A DNA stretch of 7,771 nt from Legionella genomosp. 1 (GTDB lineage: Bacteria > Pseudomonadota > Gammaproteobacteria > Legionellales > Legionellaceae). Below, in pieces: positions 1 to 6,292 of the stretch. Location: NCBI GenBank assembly GCA_945901145.1, contig CAMDJY010000063.1:1-7771 (forward strand), read 5' to 3'. The notes under the pieces were generated by a model, which worked only from the letters and a program-made list of their open reading frames with translations, ran no database searches and was not told where the DNA came from. Position numbers and translations under genes: made by a program. The first letter of the stretch is position 1. Each line of letters begins with the position of its first letter.

Positions 1-355
1 CAATCATGCGATAGCCATGGGCCTGAAGTTCGTTAGGTCTAATTACGCCTGAATTTAAGTTAATTTCAACCGTGCCGATGTCAATTGGGCTGGGTGTGTT
101 ATGCCCAATACGAACCACTGCGGGGCACCAATTATCAACCGTATGACCAACACAGGTGATTCGCACCTGTGCCCAATTGACTGTACCGTCACTGTGAGCT
201 TTGGTCGGATATGGAGAAGGAATGGTTCCCGCGACCAATGCATTCACATCTAAATCAGTTAAATTATGTGTGATTAATTGCTTTGGGCTCGCCAAGCTCA
301 TTTGAGCGACTATACTGAGGCTTGCAGCCACACATGATATGAGTAAACGACGCAT
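1..355 (-). CDS. Small exported protein of unknown function, 3' end outside the window
   Basis: This frame is open from an ATG at 355-353 to the left edge, giving 118 residues and no stop, so the C-terminus is missing. The start is supported by GGAG at 365-362, six bases upstream. Residues 1-22 look like a Sec signal peptide: MRRLL, then a hydrophobic alanine-rich stretch, then S-L-A before S23 as a likely signal peptidase I site. No lipobox cysteine follows. The mature part is polar and probably beta-rich, with two cysteines (C68 in RITCVGH and C77 in NWCPAVV) that could form a disulfide after export to the periplasm. I do not recognise the family and assign no function. It lies 78 bp downstream of fadD on the same strand and could be co-transcribed or use its own promoter; a TATAAT occurs at 438-433 across the fadD stop codon, but I found no good -35 for it. 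That the gene is real is fairly sure; its role is unknown. Confidence 0.75.
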   Translation of the reverse strand, partial: MRRLLISCVAASLSIVAQMSLASPKQLITHNLTDLDVNALVAGTIPSPYPTKAHSDGTVNWAQVRITCVGHTVDNWCPAVVRIGHNTPSPIDIGTVEINLNSGVIRPNELQAHGYRMI

Positions 356-433
356 ATATTTCTCCAAAGTTATGTTCATAAGGCTTTTGTTCAAGTGTAG
401 AGCAATTTTAAAGAGCCGACAAGTGACATGATA

Positions 434-2095
434 TTATAAAGATTTGAGCTCTCTTCTAAGTATTTTGCCAACATTGGTTTTTGGGAGTTCATCGTAAAAA
501 CAAATAATTTTTGGAACTTTATATGCTGCCAGATGTTTTCTGCAATGTGAGATGACCTCAGCTTCAGTCAGTGCGACATCTTTTTTGACAATACAGGCTT
601 TGACTTTTTCATCAGCATCAGATTTTCGAACACCAATGACACCGACTTCGAGGATGCCAGGCATCATGCTGATGACTTGTTCGACTTCATTTGGATAAAC
701 ATTGAAGCCCGAGACTAAAATCATATCTTTTTTACGATCAACCAAATAAATAAAACCTTTTTCATCCATTTTCGCAATATCACCCGTGCGTAAGAATTTA
801 TCTGGCCAAAAAGCTAGCGCTGTTTCATCTGGATGTTGCCAATAACCTGGCATCACTTGTGGGCCTTTGACGCATAGTTCCCCAGCTTCGCCCAATGCAA
901 GCTCATTCCCATTATCATCTCGAATAGATATTTCGGTTGAAGATAATGGCAGGCCGATACTGCCATTATAATTTTCCTGATACATGGGATTGATGGTCAC
1001 CGCGGGACTGGTTTCTGTTAAGCCATAAGCTTCTAAGACACGTGATTTTGTTTTTTGTTGCCAAGCAATCGCAACACTTTTTTGGAGTGACATACCCCCA
1101 GAAAGGGCAAGTTTTAATTTTGAAAAATTAATTTGTTCAAAATCCGGATGATTTAAAAGTGTATTAAACAAAGTATTAACACCAGTAATTGCGGTGATGT
1201 GTCTGTCTTTAATGTCTTGAATAAAACGGCTGATATCTCGTGGATTGGTAATTAAGATATTTTCCGCTCCAAATCTTAAAAAAGTTAGGCAATTAGCAGT
1301 CAGTGAAAAAATATGATAGAGCGGAAGCGCTGTGACGATAATATCTTTACAAGATATCCCTAAAGGCTGCTCCACCCAGGTAGAGGCTTGAAGTACATTC
1401 GCAATTAAATTGCCATGGGTTAAAATTGCACCTTTGGAAATGCCCGTTGTGCCACCTGTATATTGAATAAAAGCAATATCATCGCGCGTGAGGCTCACAG
1501 GGGCAAGATGATTATTGCTAGGTTTGATGCAATCGCGAAAAGCAATCTGATCAGGGATGTCATATTTAGGAACTTGACGTTTTATATATTTAACAACACT
1601 ATTCATTATCAAGCGTTTTAGAGGGGGGAAAACATCACCTAATTCGGTAATGATAACATGTTTTAGTGATGGAATATTCGGTAATGCGGTTGCAAGGGTA
1701 TTCGCAAAATTGGCAAGTACAATAATTGCAGCTGCACCTGAATCCTTCATCTGATGGGTAATCTCATCGCGGGTATACAGCGGATTGGTGTTCACCACAA
1801 TGCAACCTGCTCGTAAAATACCGAAGAGCGCAATTGGGTATTGAAGGGTATTTGGCAGCATAATTGCGACACGGTCGCCTTTTTTTAAGCCAAGTTGTTG
1901 TAAATAAATTGCAAAGTAGCGGCTATAATTATCAAGTTGTTGAAATGTAATGGATGAGCAGTAATTGGTATAAGCTGCTCTCGTGCGATATTTTAGACAA
2001 GATTCCTCGAATAATTGTACTAATGAAGTGTAGTTGTTGACATCGATTTCGTGAGCGACACCCTCTTGATAATATTTATGCCATCGTTGTTCCAC
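434..2095 (-). CDS. fadD: Long-chain fatty acid--CoA ligase (FadD)
   Basis: FadD activates long-chain fatty acids to acyl-CoA through an acyl-adenylate, at the inner face of the cytoplasmic membrane, feeding beta-oxidation or phospholipid synthesis. The 553 residues align along their whole length with remembered E. coli FadD (561 residues). Visible signatures are the ATP-binding loop YTGGTTGISKG (212-222), ALPLYHIFSLT (256-266), YGLTETSP (357-364), RTGDI with the ribose-binding aspartate D438, the hinge DRKKDMILVSGFNVYPNE (453-470) and the catalytic C-terminal lysine K544 in TNVGKILRREL. The start codon is GTG (2095-2093), preceded by AGAAGG (2109-2104) at eight bases, and the N-terminus MEQRWHKYY matches the position of E. 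coli MKKVWLNRY. It is divergent from minC across 72 bp and ends with TAA. I see no FadR-like operator upstream. Other acyl-CoA synthetases share the fold, but the FadD-type hinge makes this call firm. Confidence 0.96.
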   Translation of the reverse strand: MEQRWHKYYQEGVAHEIDVNNYTSLVQLFEESCLKYRTRAAYTNYCSSITFQQLDNYSRYFAIYLQQLGLKKGDRVAIMLPNTLQYPIALFGILRAGCIVVNTNPLYTRDEITHQMKDSGAAAIIVLANFANTLATALPNIPSLKHVIITELGDVFPPLKRLIMNSVVKYIKRQVPKYDIPDQIAFRDCIKPSNNHLAPVSLTRDDIAFIQYTGGTTGISKGAILTHGNLIANVLQASTWVEQPLGISCKDIIVTALPLYHIFSLTANCLTFLRFGAENILITNPRDISRFIQDIKDRHITAITGVNTLFNTLLNHPDFEQINFSKLKLALSGGMSLQKSVAIAWQQKTKSRVLEAYGLTETSPAVTINPMYQENYNGSIGLPLSSTEISIRDDNGNELALGEAGELCVKGPQVMPGYWQHPDETALAFWPDKFLRTGDIAKMDEKGFIYLVDRKKDMILVSGFNVYPNEVEQVISMMPGILEVGVIGVRKSDADEKVKACIVKKDVALTEAEVISHCRKHLAAYKVPKIICFYDELPKTNVGKILRRELKSL

Positions 2096-2167
2096 GCTTT
2101 TAACCTTCTGTTAATGATTCTTGCGTGTTAGTATAAACAAAAAAAAGCAGAGTGGATACGAGCAATC
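2096..2167. promoter_or_regulatory. Divergent fadD/minC promoter spacer
   Basis: This 72-bp spacer must drive minC rightward and fadD leftward. The best -10 elements overlap: TATAAA at 2132-2137 on the plus strand and TATACT at 2135-2130 on the minus strand. The -35 matches are poor in both directions: CTGTTA at 2108-2113 for minC, 18 bases from its -10, and TATCCA at 2158-2153 for fadD. An A8 run (2139-2146) lies just past the minC -10. The fadD ribosome-binding site AGAAGG (2109-2104) is strong. The minC start has no good Shine-Dalgarno; GTGG (2152-2155) is the nearest purine-rich match. If both -10 elements are used, the two polymerases would exclude each other. Confidence 0.4.
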
Positions 2168-2863
2168 ATGACAGATAATATCTTGAAATCTCAGGCGTTT
2201 AAGTTAAAAGGACGGTTATTTACGTTTACAGTTTTGCAATTGATTGAAGTTGATAAAAGTCTATTTATCCAACAATTGCGTGAGATGATTTTACAGGCTC
2301 CACGCCTGTTTGAAAACACTCCGATTGTGTTGGATTGTACTTCGGTAGATGGCGATGCGTTAGATCTATCTTGGGTCCATGAGCATATGCGCAATCAAGG
2401 CTTGTTTCCTGTGGCAATTCAAGCGAGTGGCCATTTAGCATTGCAGACTATTGCCCGTGGATTAGGTCTTGCGGTGTTACATGCTTCATCAGAGCATGAT
2501 AAACCGGTATTTATCGAACAACCCATTGCCGGTGGAGAATCCAATAAAACAAAACGTATTGCAACACCGATCCGTTCTGGACAGCAAGTGGTAAGTAAAG
2601 GCACTGATTTGATTGTCACGGCATCTGTGAGTCATGGTGCTGAATTATTAGCTGAAGGCAATATTCACGTCTACGGCGGATTAAGAGGCAAAGCATTGGC
2701 TGGTATTTCTGGGGATAAAGATGCTCGTATTTATTGCCAGTCGTTGGATGCAGAATTGGTCTCGATTGCTGGTTTCTATCGTTTACGAGATACGATGGAT
2801 CATTATGAGCATCCATGCCAAATTTTTCTACATGACGACCAGATTCAAATCGAACCGTTATGA
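2168..2863 (+). CDS. minC: Septum-site-determining protein MinC
   Basis: MinC inhibits FtsZ assembly away from midcell and is carried to the membrane by MinD. The 231 residues are the normal family length. Residues 1 to about 105 form the N-terminal FtsZ-inhibiting domain (AFKLKGRLFTFTVLQL, then IVLDCTSV). A short linker (about 110-130) leads to the C-terminal beta-helix domain, with RSGQQV (136-141), SHGAELLAEGNIHVYGGLRG (155-174), KALAGISGD (175-183) and LDAELVSIAGFYR (193-205). The RSGQ segment corresponds to the MinD-contacting face in E. coli MinC. The usual partners minD and minE are not beside it; the gene is followed by lpxH, whose ATG overlaps the minC TGA by four bases, implying translational coupling. 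The window does not reach far enough to show whether minDE lie elsewhere in the genome. The product call is firm. Confidence 0.95.
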   Translation: MTDNILKSQAFKLKGRLFTFTVLQLIEVDKSLFIQQLREMILQAPRLFENTPIVLDCTSVDGDALDLSWVHEHMRNQGLFPVAIQASGHLALQTIARGLGLAVLHASSEHDKPVFIEQPIAGGESNKTKRIATPIRSGQQVVSKGTDLIVTASVSHGAELLAEGNIHVYGGLRGKALAGISGDKDARIYCQSLDAELVSIAGFYRLRDTMDHYEHPCQIFLHDDQIQIEPL

Positions 2864-3594
2864 TCGATAGTGTTTTTATTTCAGATTTACATTTACATCC
2901 CCAGGACGTCTTGATTTCAAATCGATTTGCACGCTGGGTTGACTGGGCGGTTCTTCATGTCAAGCAGGTTTACATTCTTGGCGACTTTTTTCATGCATGG
3001 GCCGGTGATGATACTCTGGATGCGTGGAGCTTGGGGATAGCAGAGCAGCTGATGCGTTTTAAAAAACAGGATATTCCTGTGTTTTTTATGCATGGCAATC
3101 GAGATTTTTTGTTAGGTCAGCATTTTGCAGAATTAGCCGGTTTGCAATTATTACCAGAACCTACTTGTATTTGTTTAGGTCAAAAATGTGTATTACTGGT
3201 ACATGGTGACAGGTATTGCACACAAGATCAACGTCATCAATATTTTAGATGGTTAACCAGAAATCGATGGTTTACTAGGCTATTTTTATGTTTGCCTAAA
3301 ACTTGGCGCATGCACCTAGTTGCCAAGGTTCGTCAACACAGTCAAACTCATCGACCAGCGCGTCCTGAGATCATGGAGATTGTGCCGCGGGCGTTAGCTC
3401 GCCATGCAAAATTACACCACGCCGATATTGTTATTCATGGTCATACTCATCGGCCAAAACTTGAGTTTGTCGAAGCGGAAAATCATCGTTTTCAGCATAT
3501 TATTTTAAGTGATTGGGATGAAGACCCCCCGGTTTTGTGTTATAATCAGACAAAAGGCTTATTTTTTCAATCTTTTAGTTTTGGAGAAACATAA
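2860..3594 (+). CDS. lpxH: UDP-2,3-diacylglucosamine diphosphatase LpxH
   Basis: LpxH hydrolyses UDP-2,3-diacylglucosamine to lipid X and UMP, the fourth step of lipid A synthesis, as a peripheral protein at the inner membrane. The 244 residues match the E. coli enzyme (240) end to end. The dinuclear-metal calcineurin-like phosphoesterase motifs are present in order: SDLHL (8-12), LGDFFHAWAGDD (40-51), HGNRDFLLG (78-86), LVHGD (113-117) and IHGHTHRP (192-199). The family insertion CTQDQRHQYFRWL (120-132) and the helical cap around 133-165 are also visible. Translation starts at the ATG of the ATGA overlap with minC, with no clear Shine-Dalgarno inside minC, so it is probably coupled. Its TAA shares one base with the ATG of the next gene. 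All metal-ligand motifs are intact, so the enzyme should be active. Confidence 0.95.
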   Translation: MIDSVFISDLHLHPQDVLISNRFARWVDWAVLHVKQVYILGDFFHAWAGDDTLDAWSLGIAEQLMRFKKQDIPVFFMHGNRDFLLGQHFAELAGLQLLPEPTCICLGQKCVLLVHGDRYCTQDQRHQYFRWLTRNRWFTRLFLCLPKTWRMHLVAKVRQHSQTHRPARPEIMEIVPRALARHAKLHHADIVIHGHTHRPKLEFVEAENHRFQHIILSDWDEDPPVLCYNQTKGLFFQSFSFGET

Positions 3595-3809
3595 TGGCTG
3601 CACCTGATTTTAAAGAAGCACTCAACAACGCTATCGCTGCAAAGAAAGCCGCTCAGCAGCAATTAGATCAGTTAGACTCACAGAGAAAACTGGATCAGAA
3701 AAATATTGCTCATGTAGATTATCAAACCAAGCTTCAGCCTCGTCGTGCCAAGGCTGAAGAGTTATGGAATGGTAAAGGTGTAGATGGTCAAGGTGGTGCG
3801 CGTGTCTAG
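3594..3809 (+). CDS. Unrecognised protein, N-terminal part before an in-frame amber stop
   Basis: This 71-residue ORF begins at an ATG overlapping the lpxH stop (TAATG) and has a strong GGAG (3583-3586) seven bases upstream, so translation very probably starts here. The product is hydrophilic and charged. Residues 5-40 (FKEALNNAIAAKKAAQQQLD and beyond) look like an alpha-helical coiled coil rich in Ala, Gln, Lys and Leu; the end (ELWNGKGVDGQGGARV) is glycine-rich. It stops at TAG (3807-3809), but the same frame stays open for 234 more codons, to 4514. The two parts are therefore most simply one gene of 306 codons interrupted by a nonsense codon. I recognise no family. It may be a pseudogene fragment, a short protein in its own right, or the front half of a readthrough product. 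There is no signal peptide. Confidence 0.6.
   Translation: MAAPDFKEALNNAIAAKKAAQQQLDQLDSQRKLDQKNIAHVDYQTKLQPRRAKAEELWNGKGVDGQGGARV
3807..3809 (+). other. In-frame amber (TAG) codon interrupting a 306-codon frame
   Basis: The codons run GTC (3804), TAG (3807), GCA, GAC, CAA, then ATG (3819), all in the frame set by the ATG at 3594. No frameshift is needed to join the two halves. A single C-to-T change from CAG (Gln) would produce this TAG, which would suit the Gln-rich surroundings (Q-A-D-Q). The base after the stop is G, which is not a known leaky context, and no hairpin stands out directly downstream. TAGG at 3807-3810 also places an AGG eight bases before the ATG at 3819, so it could act as a weak ribosome-binding site for reinitiation. 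Confidence 0.75.
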
Positions 3810-3818
3810 GCAGACCAA

Positions 3819-4514
3819 ATGGTTAGAAGAGGTCAACAGGGTTATGATAACTACGTCGCGGCTATGGGCTCCATTGTCGAACTTTCAGTTGCACTGGGTG
3901 AGGCGCTCGCTGCTGATTTGAAATTGGATATCGCTATACCTGCCATTGTCGGTGGTGTTGTGGGCACTGCTTGGGATGTGACTAAAGGGACTGCAGATCT
4001 TGTGTTGAATCCGTCTCAAACTGCTGAATCAATCGCTAAATTGAGAAGACAATGGTTTTCTGGCGGGATGCTTGACGGATTAAGTGGCCAAGGTGAAACT
4101 TTAAAATTGCCAGAAGAAGTGATACAGGCTTCTGTTTGTAGTAATGATGGTAAATTAACTTTCAAACCTTTAAATGGTGTTCTGCCACCCAACACCATGC
4201 AGCAGCTCGTTGATTCAATGGAAGCCCTGCATCAGCAGATGGTGTGTGCGTTTTTATTAAACAAAGGTTATTCTTGTGATCCAACAAATCAAGTTTGGAC
4301 AAATGCATCAAATAAACAATTGAATCCAGCGGACTTTGAGCAATTAAAACAAGATCCTAGTGATGGTTTAGCTGTTTTTTCTCAAAAAAAACAGGCTATT
4401 CAATTGACCAAAGAGCCTTTGAGCTATGCGGGTGGGCGTGATGCGAAACTTCCAGAAATTTCTGCACCTGAACCAGAACCTAAACCATCAATATTTTCAC
4501 CAAGACCTAGATGA
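3819..4514 (+). CDS. Unrecognised protein, C-terminal part after the amber stop
   Basis: These 231 residues lie in the same frame as the ORF ending at 3809. The ATG is the first start after the stop, with only AGG (3808-3810) as a possible ribosome-binding site, so independent translation would be inefficient unless reinitiated. Residues 10-35 are helical and mildly hydrophobic (NYVAAMGSIVELSVALGEAL). Residues 37-51 (DIAIPAIVGGVVGTA) are a glycine-rich hydrophobic stretch, too short for a convincing membrane span. The middle contains three cysteines (C107, C143, C153). The end is proline-rich (APEPEPKPSIFSPRPR, 216-231) and looks disordered. I know no family for it. The frame has no further stop, which suggests the amber codon is recent, tolerated or an error. 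It lies 24 bp before tsaD and probably shares its transcript. Function unknown; an effector role is only a guess from the last gene in the window. Confidence 0.6.
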   Translation: MVRRGQQGYDNYVAAMGSIVELSVALGEALAADLKLDIAIPAIVGGVVGTAWDVTKGTADLVLNPSQTAESIAKLRRQWFSGGMLDGLSGQGETLKLPEEVIQASVCSNDGKLTFKPLNGVLPPNTMQQLVDSMEALHQQMVCAFLLNKGYSCDPTNQVWTNASNKQLNPADFEQLKQDPSDGLAVFSQKKQAIQLTKEPLSYAGGRDAKLPEISAPEPEPKPSIFSPRPR

Positions 4515-4538
4515 ACTTAAGGGATCAAGAATCAAAAC

Positions 4539-5546
4539 ATGTATGTTTTAGGTATTGAATCTTCGTGTGATGAGACTGGTGTTGGCATTTATCATCAGCG
4601 CGAGGGTCTTTTGGCGCATGCCTTACATTCCCAAATTGCCCGACATCGCCAGCACGGAGGAGTCGTTCCTGAGCTTGCTTCGCGCGATCATGTGACGCAT
4701 ATAATTTCTCTGGTTGAAGCGGTTTTAGCTCAGGCAAATCTGACAAAACAGCAATTAGATGCTGTCGCTTATACGGCAGGTCCGGGTTTAGTGGGTGCGT
4801 TGCTTGTGGGGGCGTCGTTTGCGAAAAGCTTAGCATTTGCCTTGAATATTCCTGCGTTGGCAGTGCATCATTTAGAAGCGCATATTTTAGCGGCGCAATT
4901 AGATACCAGCCAGCTTGAATTCCCCTTTGTGGCCTTACTTGCCTCCGGTGGCCATACGCAATTGATTGATGCTCGAGCCCTAGGTGATTATAGTTTATTA
5001 GGGGAAACGTTAGACGATGCGGTTGGTGAAGCTTTTGATAAAACCGCAAAGTGTATGGGGTTGCCTTATCCTGGTGGGCCGGTTCTTGCTGCCTTAGCTG
5101 ATGAGGCAAAAAGTTCTTTTTTACCACCTTTTCCACGACCGATGCTCAATAGACCGGGTTGTATGTTTAGTTTTAGTGGATTAAAAACGCACGCACTGAA
5201 TGCTTGGCAAAAAAGCAATCAAGATCAACCCGCACGCATTGCCATCGCCCGTGCTTTTCAAGATGCAGTGGTTGAGACACTTGTCGTGAAGTGTCAGCGT
5301 GCTTTGCAGGCAACCGGTTATCGGCAATTAGTGGTTGCTGGTGGCGTCGGAGCGAATCGTGCGTTACGAGAAGCTTTAGAAAAGATGGTACAGACAATGA
5401 ATCATCAGGTTTATTTTCCAAAATTAGAATATTGTACCGATAACGGTGCCATGATTGCTTATGCAGGATGCTTATATTTATCACAAGGTATGGCAGATTT
5501 AACGACGGAAATTCAAGTCAAACCTCGTTGGCCATTAGAGATGTAA
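4539..5546 (+). CDS. tsaD: tRNA N6-threonylcarbamoyladenosine transferase TsaD
   Basis: TsaD transfers the threonylcarbamoyl group from threonylcarbamoyl-AMP (made by TsaC/TsaB-type enzymes) to A37 of ANN-decoding tRNAs, working with TsaB and TsaE in the cytoplasm; it is essential in most bacteria. The 335 residues match E. coli TsaD (337). Visible signatures are the N-terminal [10 protein letters not shown] (5-14), [12 protein letters not shown] (40-51), [15 protein letters not shown] (77-91), the metal-binding HHLEAH with H111 and H115, [39 protein letters not shown] and the C-terminal metal ligand D301 in [12 protein letters not shown]. The start agrees with the family N-terminus. Its Shine-Dalgarno is weak: AAGGGA at 4519-4524 is 14 bases away, rather far. 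The upstream neighbour is the amber-split gene, whereas in many Gammaproteobacteria tsaD stands head to head with rpsU-dnaG-rpoD. It ends one base before the plsY stop. Confidence 0.97.
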   Translation: MYVLGIESSCDETGVGIYHQREGLLAHALHSQIARHRQHGGVVPELASRDHVTHIISLVEAVLAQANLTKQQLDAVAYTAGPGLVGALLVGASFAKSLAFALNIPALAVHHLEAHILAAQLDTSQLEFPFVALLASGGHTQLIDARALGDYSLLGETLDDAVGEAFDKTAKCMGLPYPGGPVLAALADEAKSSFLPPFPRPMLNRPGCMFSFSGLKTHALNAWQKSNQDQPARIAIARAFQDAVVETLVVKCQRALQATGYRQLVVAGGVGANRALREALEKMVQTMNHQVYFPKLEYCTDNGAMIAYAGCLYLSQGMADLTTEIQVKPRWPLEM

Positions 5547-5547
5547 T

Positions 5548-6150
5548 CTATTTATTCCTTTTAAATTTAAAATCAATTTTAGATTCAGTTTTTTTGAAAA
5601 GCCGAGAAAAATTATCGCGATGTTGGTATAAAACAAGAATAGTCATGATCAATAATGGTAAAAATCCTGCGCTTAAATTTGGGAAAAAAATCACATAAAT
5701 CGGCGAAAAAGTGAGCGAAATGATGGAAGCTAGTGATGAAAAACGACTGATAAATGCAACCATGAGCCAGGTGAGGATGACTAAACATCCAAGCTCAGGG
5801 TTCAAGCCAATCAATACACCTAAAGCAGTTGCTACACCTTTACCGCCCTTAAAATTAAAAAATAGAGGATAAATATGGCCGATGACCGCAGCCAAGCCAA
5901 CGCAGCCCAAAAGCAATGATTCTGCACCTAAAGATCGAGAAATCAGGACAGGAATCGTACCTTTTAATAAATCAATGAGTAATACCATCGCCGCATATTT
6001 GCCCCCAGCAATACGGAGTATATTCGTTGCACCCGGGTTTTTAGAGCCCTCCAGACGTGGATCAGGTAATTGAAACAGCTTGCATACGATAATGGCTGAG
6101 CATACTGAACCCATGAGGTAGGCAAGCGTGATGGTAATCAGGGTGAGCAT
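5548..6150 (-). CDS. plsY: Acyl-phosphate:glycerol-3-phosphate acyltransferase PlsY
   Basis: PlsY is an inner-membrane enzyme that acylates glycerol-3-phosphate with acyl-phosphate (from PlsX), giving lysophosphatidic acid, the first step of phospholipid synthesis. The 200 residues have the expected length and several hydrophobic spans, starting at residue 1 (MLTLITITLAYLMGSVCSAI). The three family motifs are intact: EGSKNPGATNILR (34-46), GHIYPLFFNFKGGKGVAT (91-108) and YQHRDNFSRL (175-184). The tail after the last motif is strongly basic (KKTESKIDFKFKRNK). The ATG at 6150-6148 has AGGAA (6161-6157) six bases upstream. A good promoter lies at 6217-6189. Its stop is one base from the tsaD stop on the other strand, so both 3' ends meet with no room for a terminator between them. 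Confidence 0.96.
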   Translation of the reverse strand: MLTLITITLAYLMGSVCSAIIVCKLFQLPDPRLEGSKNPGATNILRIAGGKYAAMVLLIDLLKGTIPVLISRSLGAESLLLGCVGLAAVIGHIYPLFFNFKGGKGVATALGVLIGLNPELGCLVILTWLMVAFISRFSSLASIISLTFSPIYVIFFPNLSAGFLPLLIMTILVLYQHRDNFSRLFKKTESKIDFKFKRNK

Positions 6151-6188
6151 TAAATATTCCTGGATGATTGCTAAAACAATAAGCTCTC

Positions 6189-6217
6189 ATCATAGTGATT
6201 TCGTCTGCTGACTTCAA
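6189..6217 (-). promoter_or_regulatory. Sigma70-type promoter for plsY
   Basis: Read on the minus strand, TTGAAG (6217-6212) is followed after exactly 17 bases by TATGAT (6194-6189). These match TTGACA at four of six positions and TATAAT at five of six. Transcription would begin near 6182, leaving a leader of about 30 bases that includes the AGGAA ribosome-binding site of plsY. This is the best promoter match I found in the window. Confidence 0.65.
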
Positions 6218-6232
6218 TAGGGTTTTAATTGA

Positions 6233-6262
6233 TTAATATTGTCTAATATGTTAACATATAAG
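6233..6262 (+). promoter_or_regulatory. Candidate promoter of the effector-like gene
   Basis: TTAATA (6233-6238) and TATAAG (6257-6262) are separated by 18 bases and match the sigma70 elements at four and five of six positions. Transcription would start near 6269, giving a leader of about 24 bases before the ATG at 6293. The very AT-rich context makes chance matches likely. The 14-bp palindrome at 6246-6259 sits in the spacer and overlaps the -10, a typical place for a repressor site. Confidence 0.4.
6246..6259. promoter_or_regulatory. Perfect 14-bp palindrome, possible operator
   Basis: ATATGTTAACATAT is its own reverse complement, centred on GTTAAC between 6252 and 6253. It lies 34 bases before the start codon of the last gene and overlaps the proposed -10 of its promoter. 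Its low G+C content raises the odds of chance occurrence, and no specific regulator can be named. Confidence 0.4.
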
Positions 6263-6292
6263 GCAGTTTTGGTTTTTTGAGATCAAGTACAA

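Noticed and set aside
55..243. 62-residue minus-strand ORF near the left edge
   Set aside because: It is in a different frame from the signal-peptide ORF that covers the same bases from 355 leftward. That ORF has a good ribosome-binding site, so this one is a shadow.
382..417. GGCTTTT ... AAAGAGCC pairing downstream of fadD, considered as a terminator
   Set aside because: Only four G-C-rich pairs with a bulge and a long loop, and no T-run on the minus strand directly after it.
2096..2167. FadR-type operator before fadD
   Set aside because: No sequence resembling the FadR half-site pair (TGGTC...GACCA) occurs in the spacer.
4372..4394. Inverted repeat CTGTTTTTT / AAAAAACAG with a 5-base loop, considered as a terminator
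   Set aside because: The stem is almost all A-T, no T-run follows, and it lies inside an open frame 150 bases before tsaD.
4525..5136. 203-residue ORF on the minus strand inside tsaD
   Set aside because: It lies antisense to a firmly identified tsaD. Its sequence is rich in His, Gln and Pro with no recognisable domain, as expected of a shadow frame.
5559..5572. TTTTAAATTTAAAA palindrome near the tsaD/plsY junction, considered as a bidirectional terminator
   Set aside because: It has no G-C pairs and no loop, and it is explained by the Lys/Phe/Asp codons of the plsY tail.
5468..5698. 76-residue plus-strand ORF across the tsaD/plsY junction
   Set aside because: It overlaps the end of tsaD and is antisense to the plsY C-terminus; no ribosome-binding site or domain supports it.
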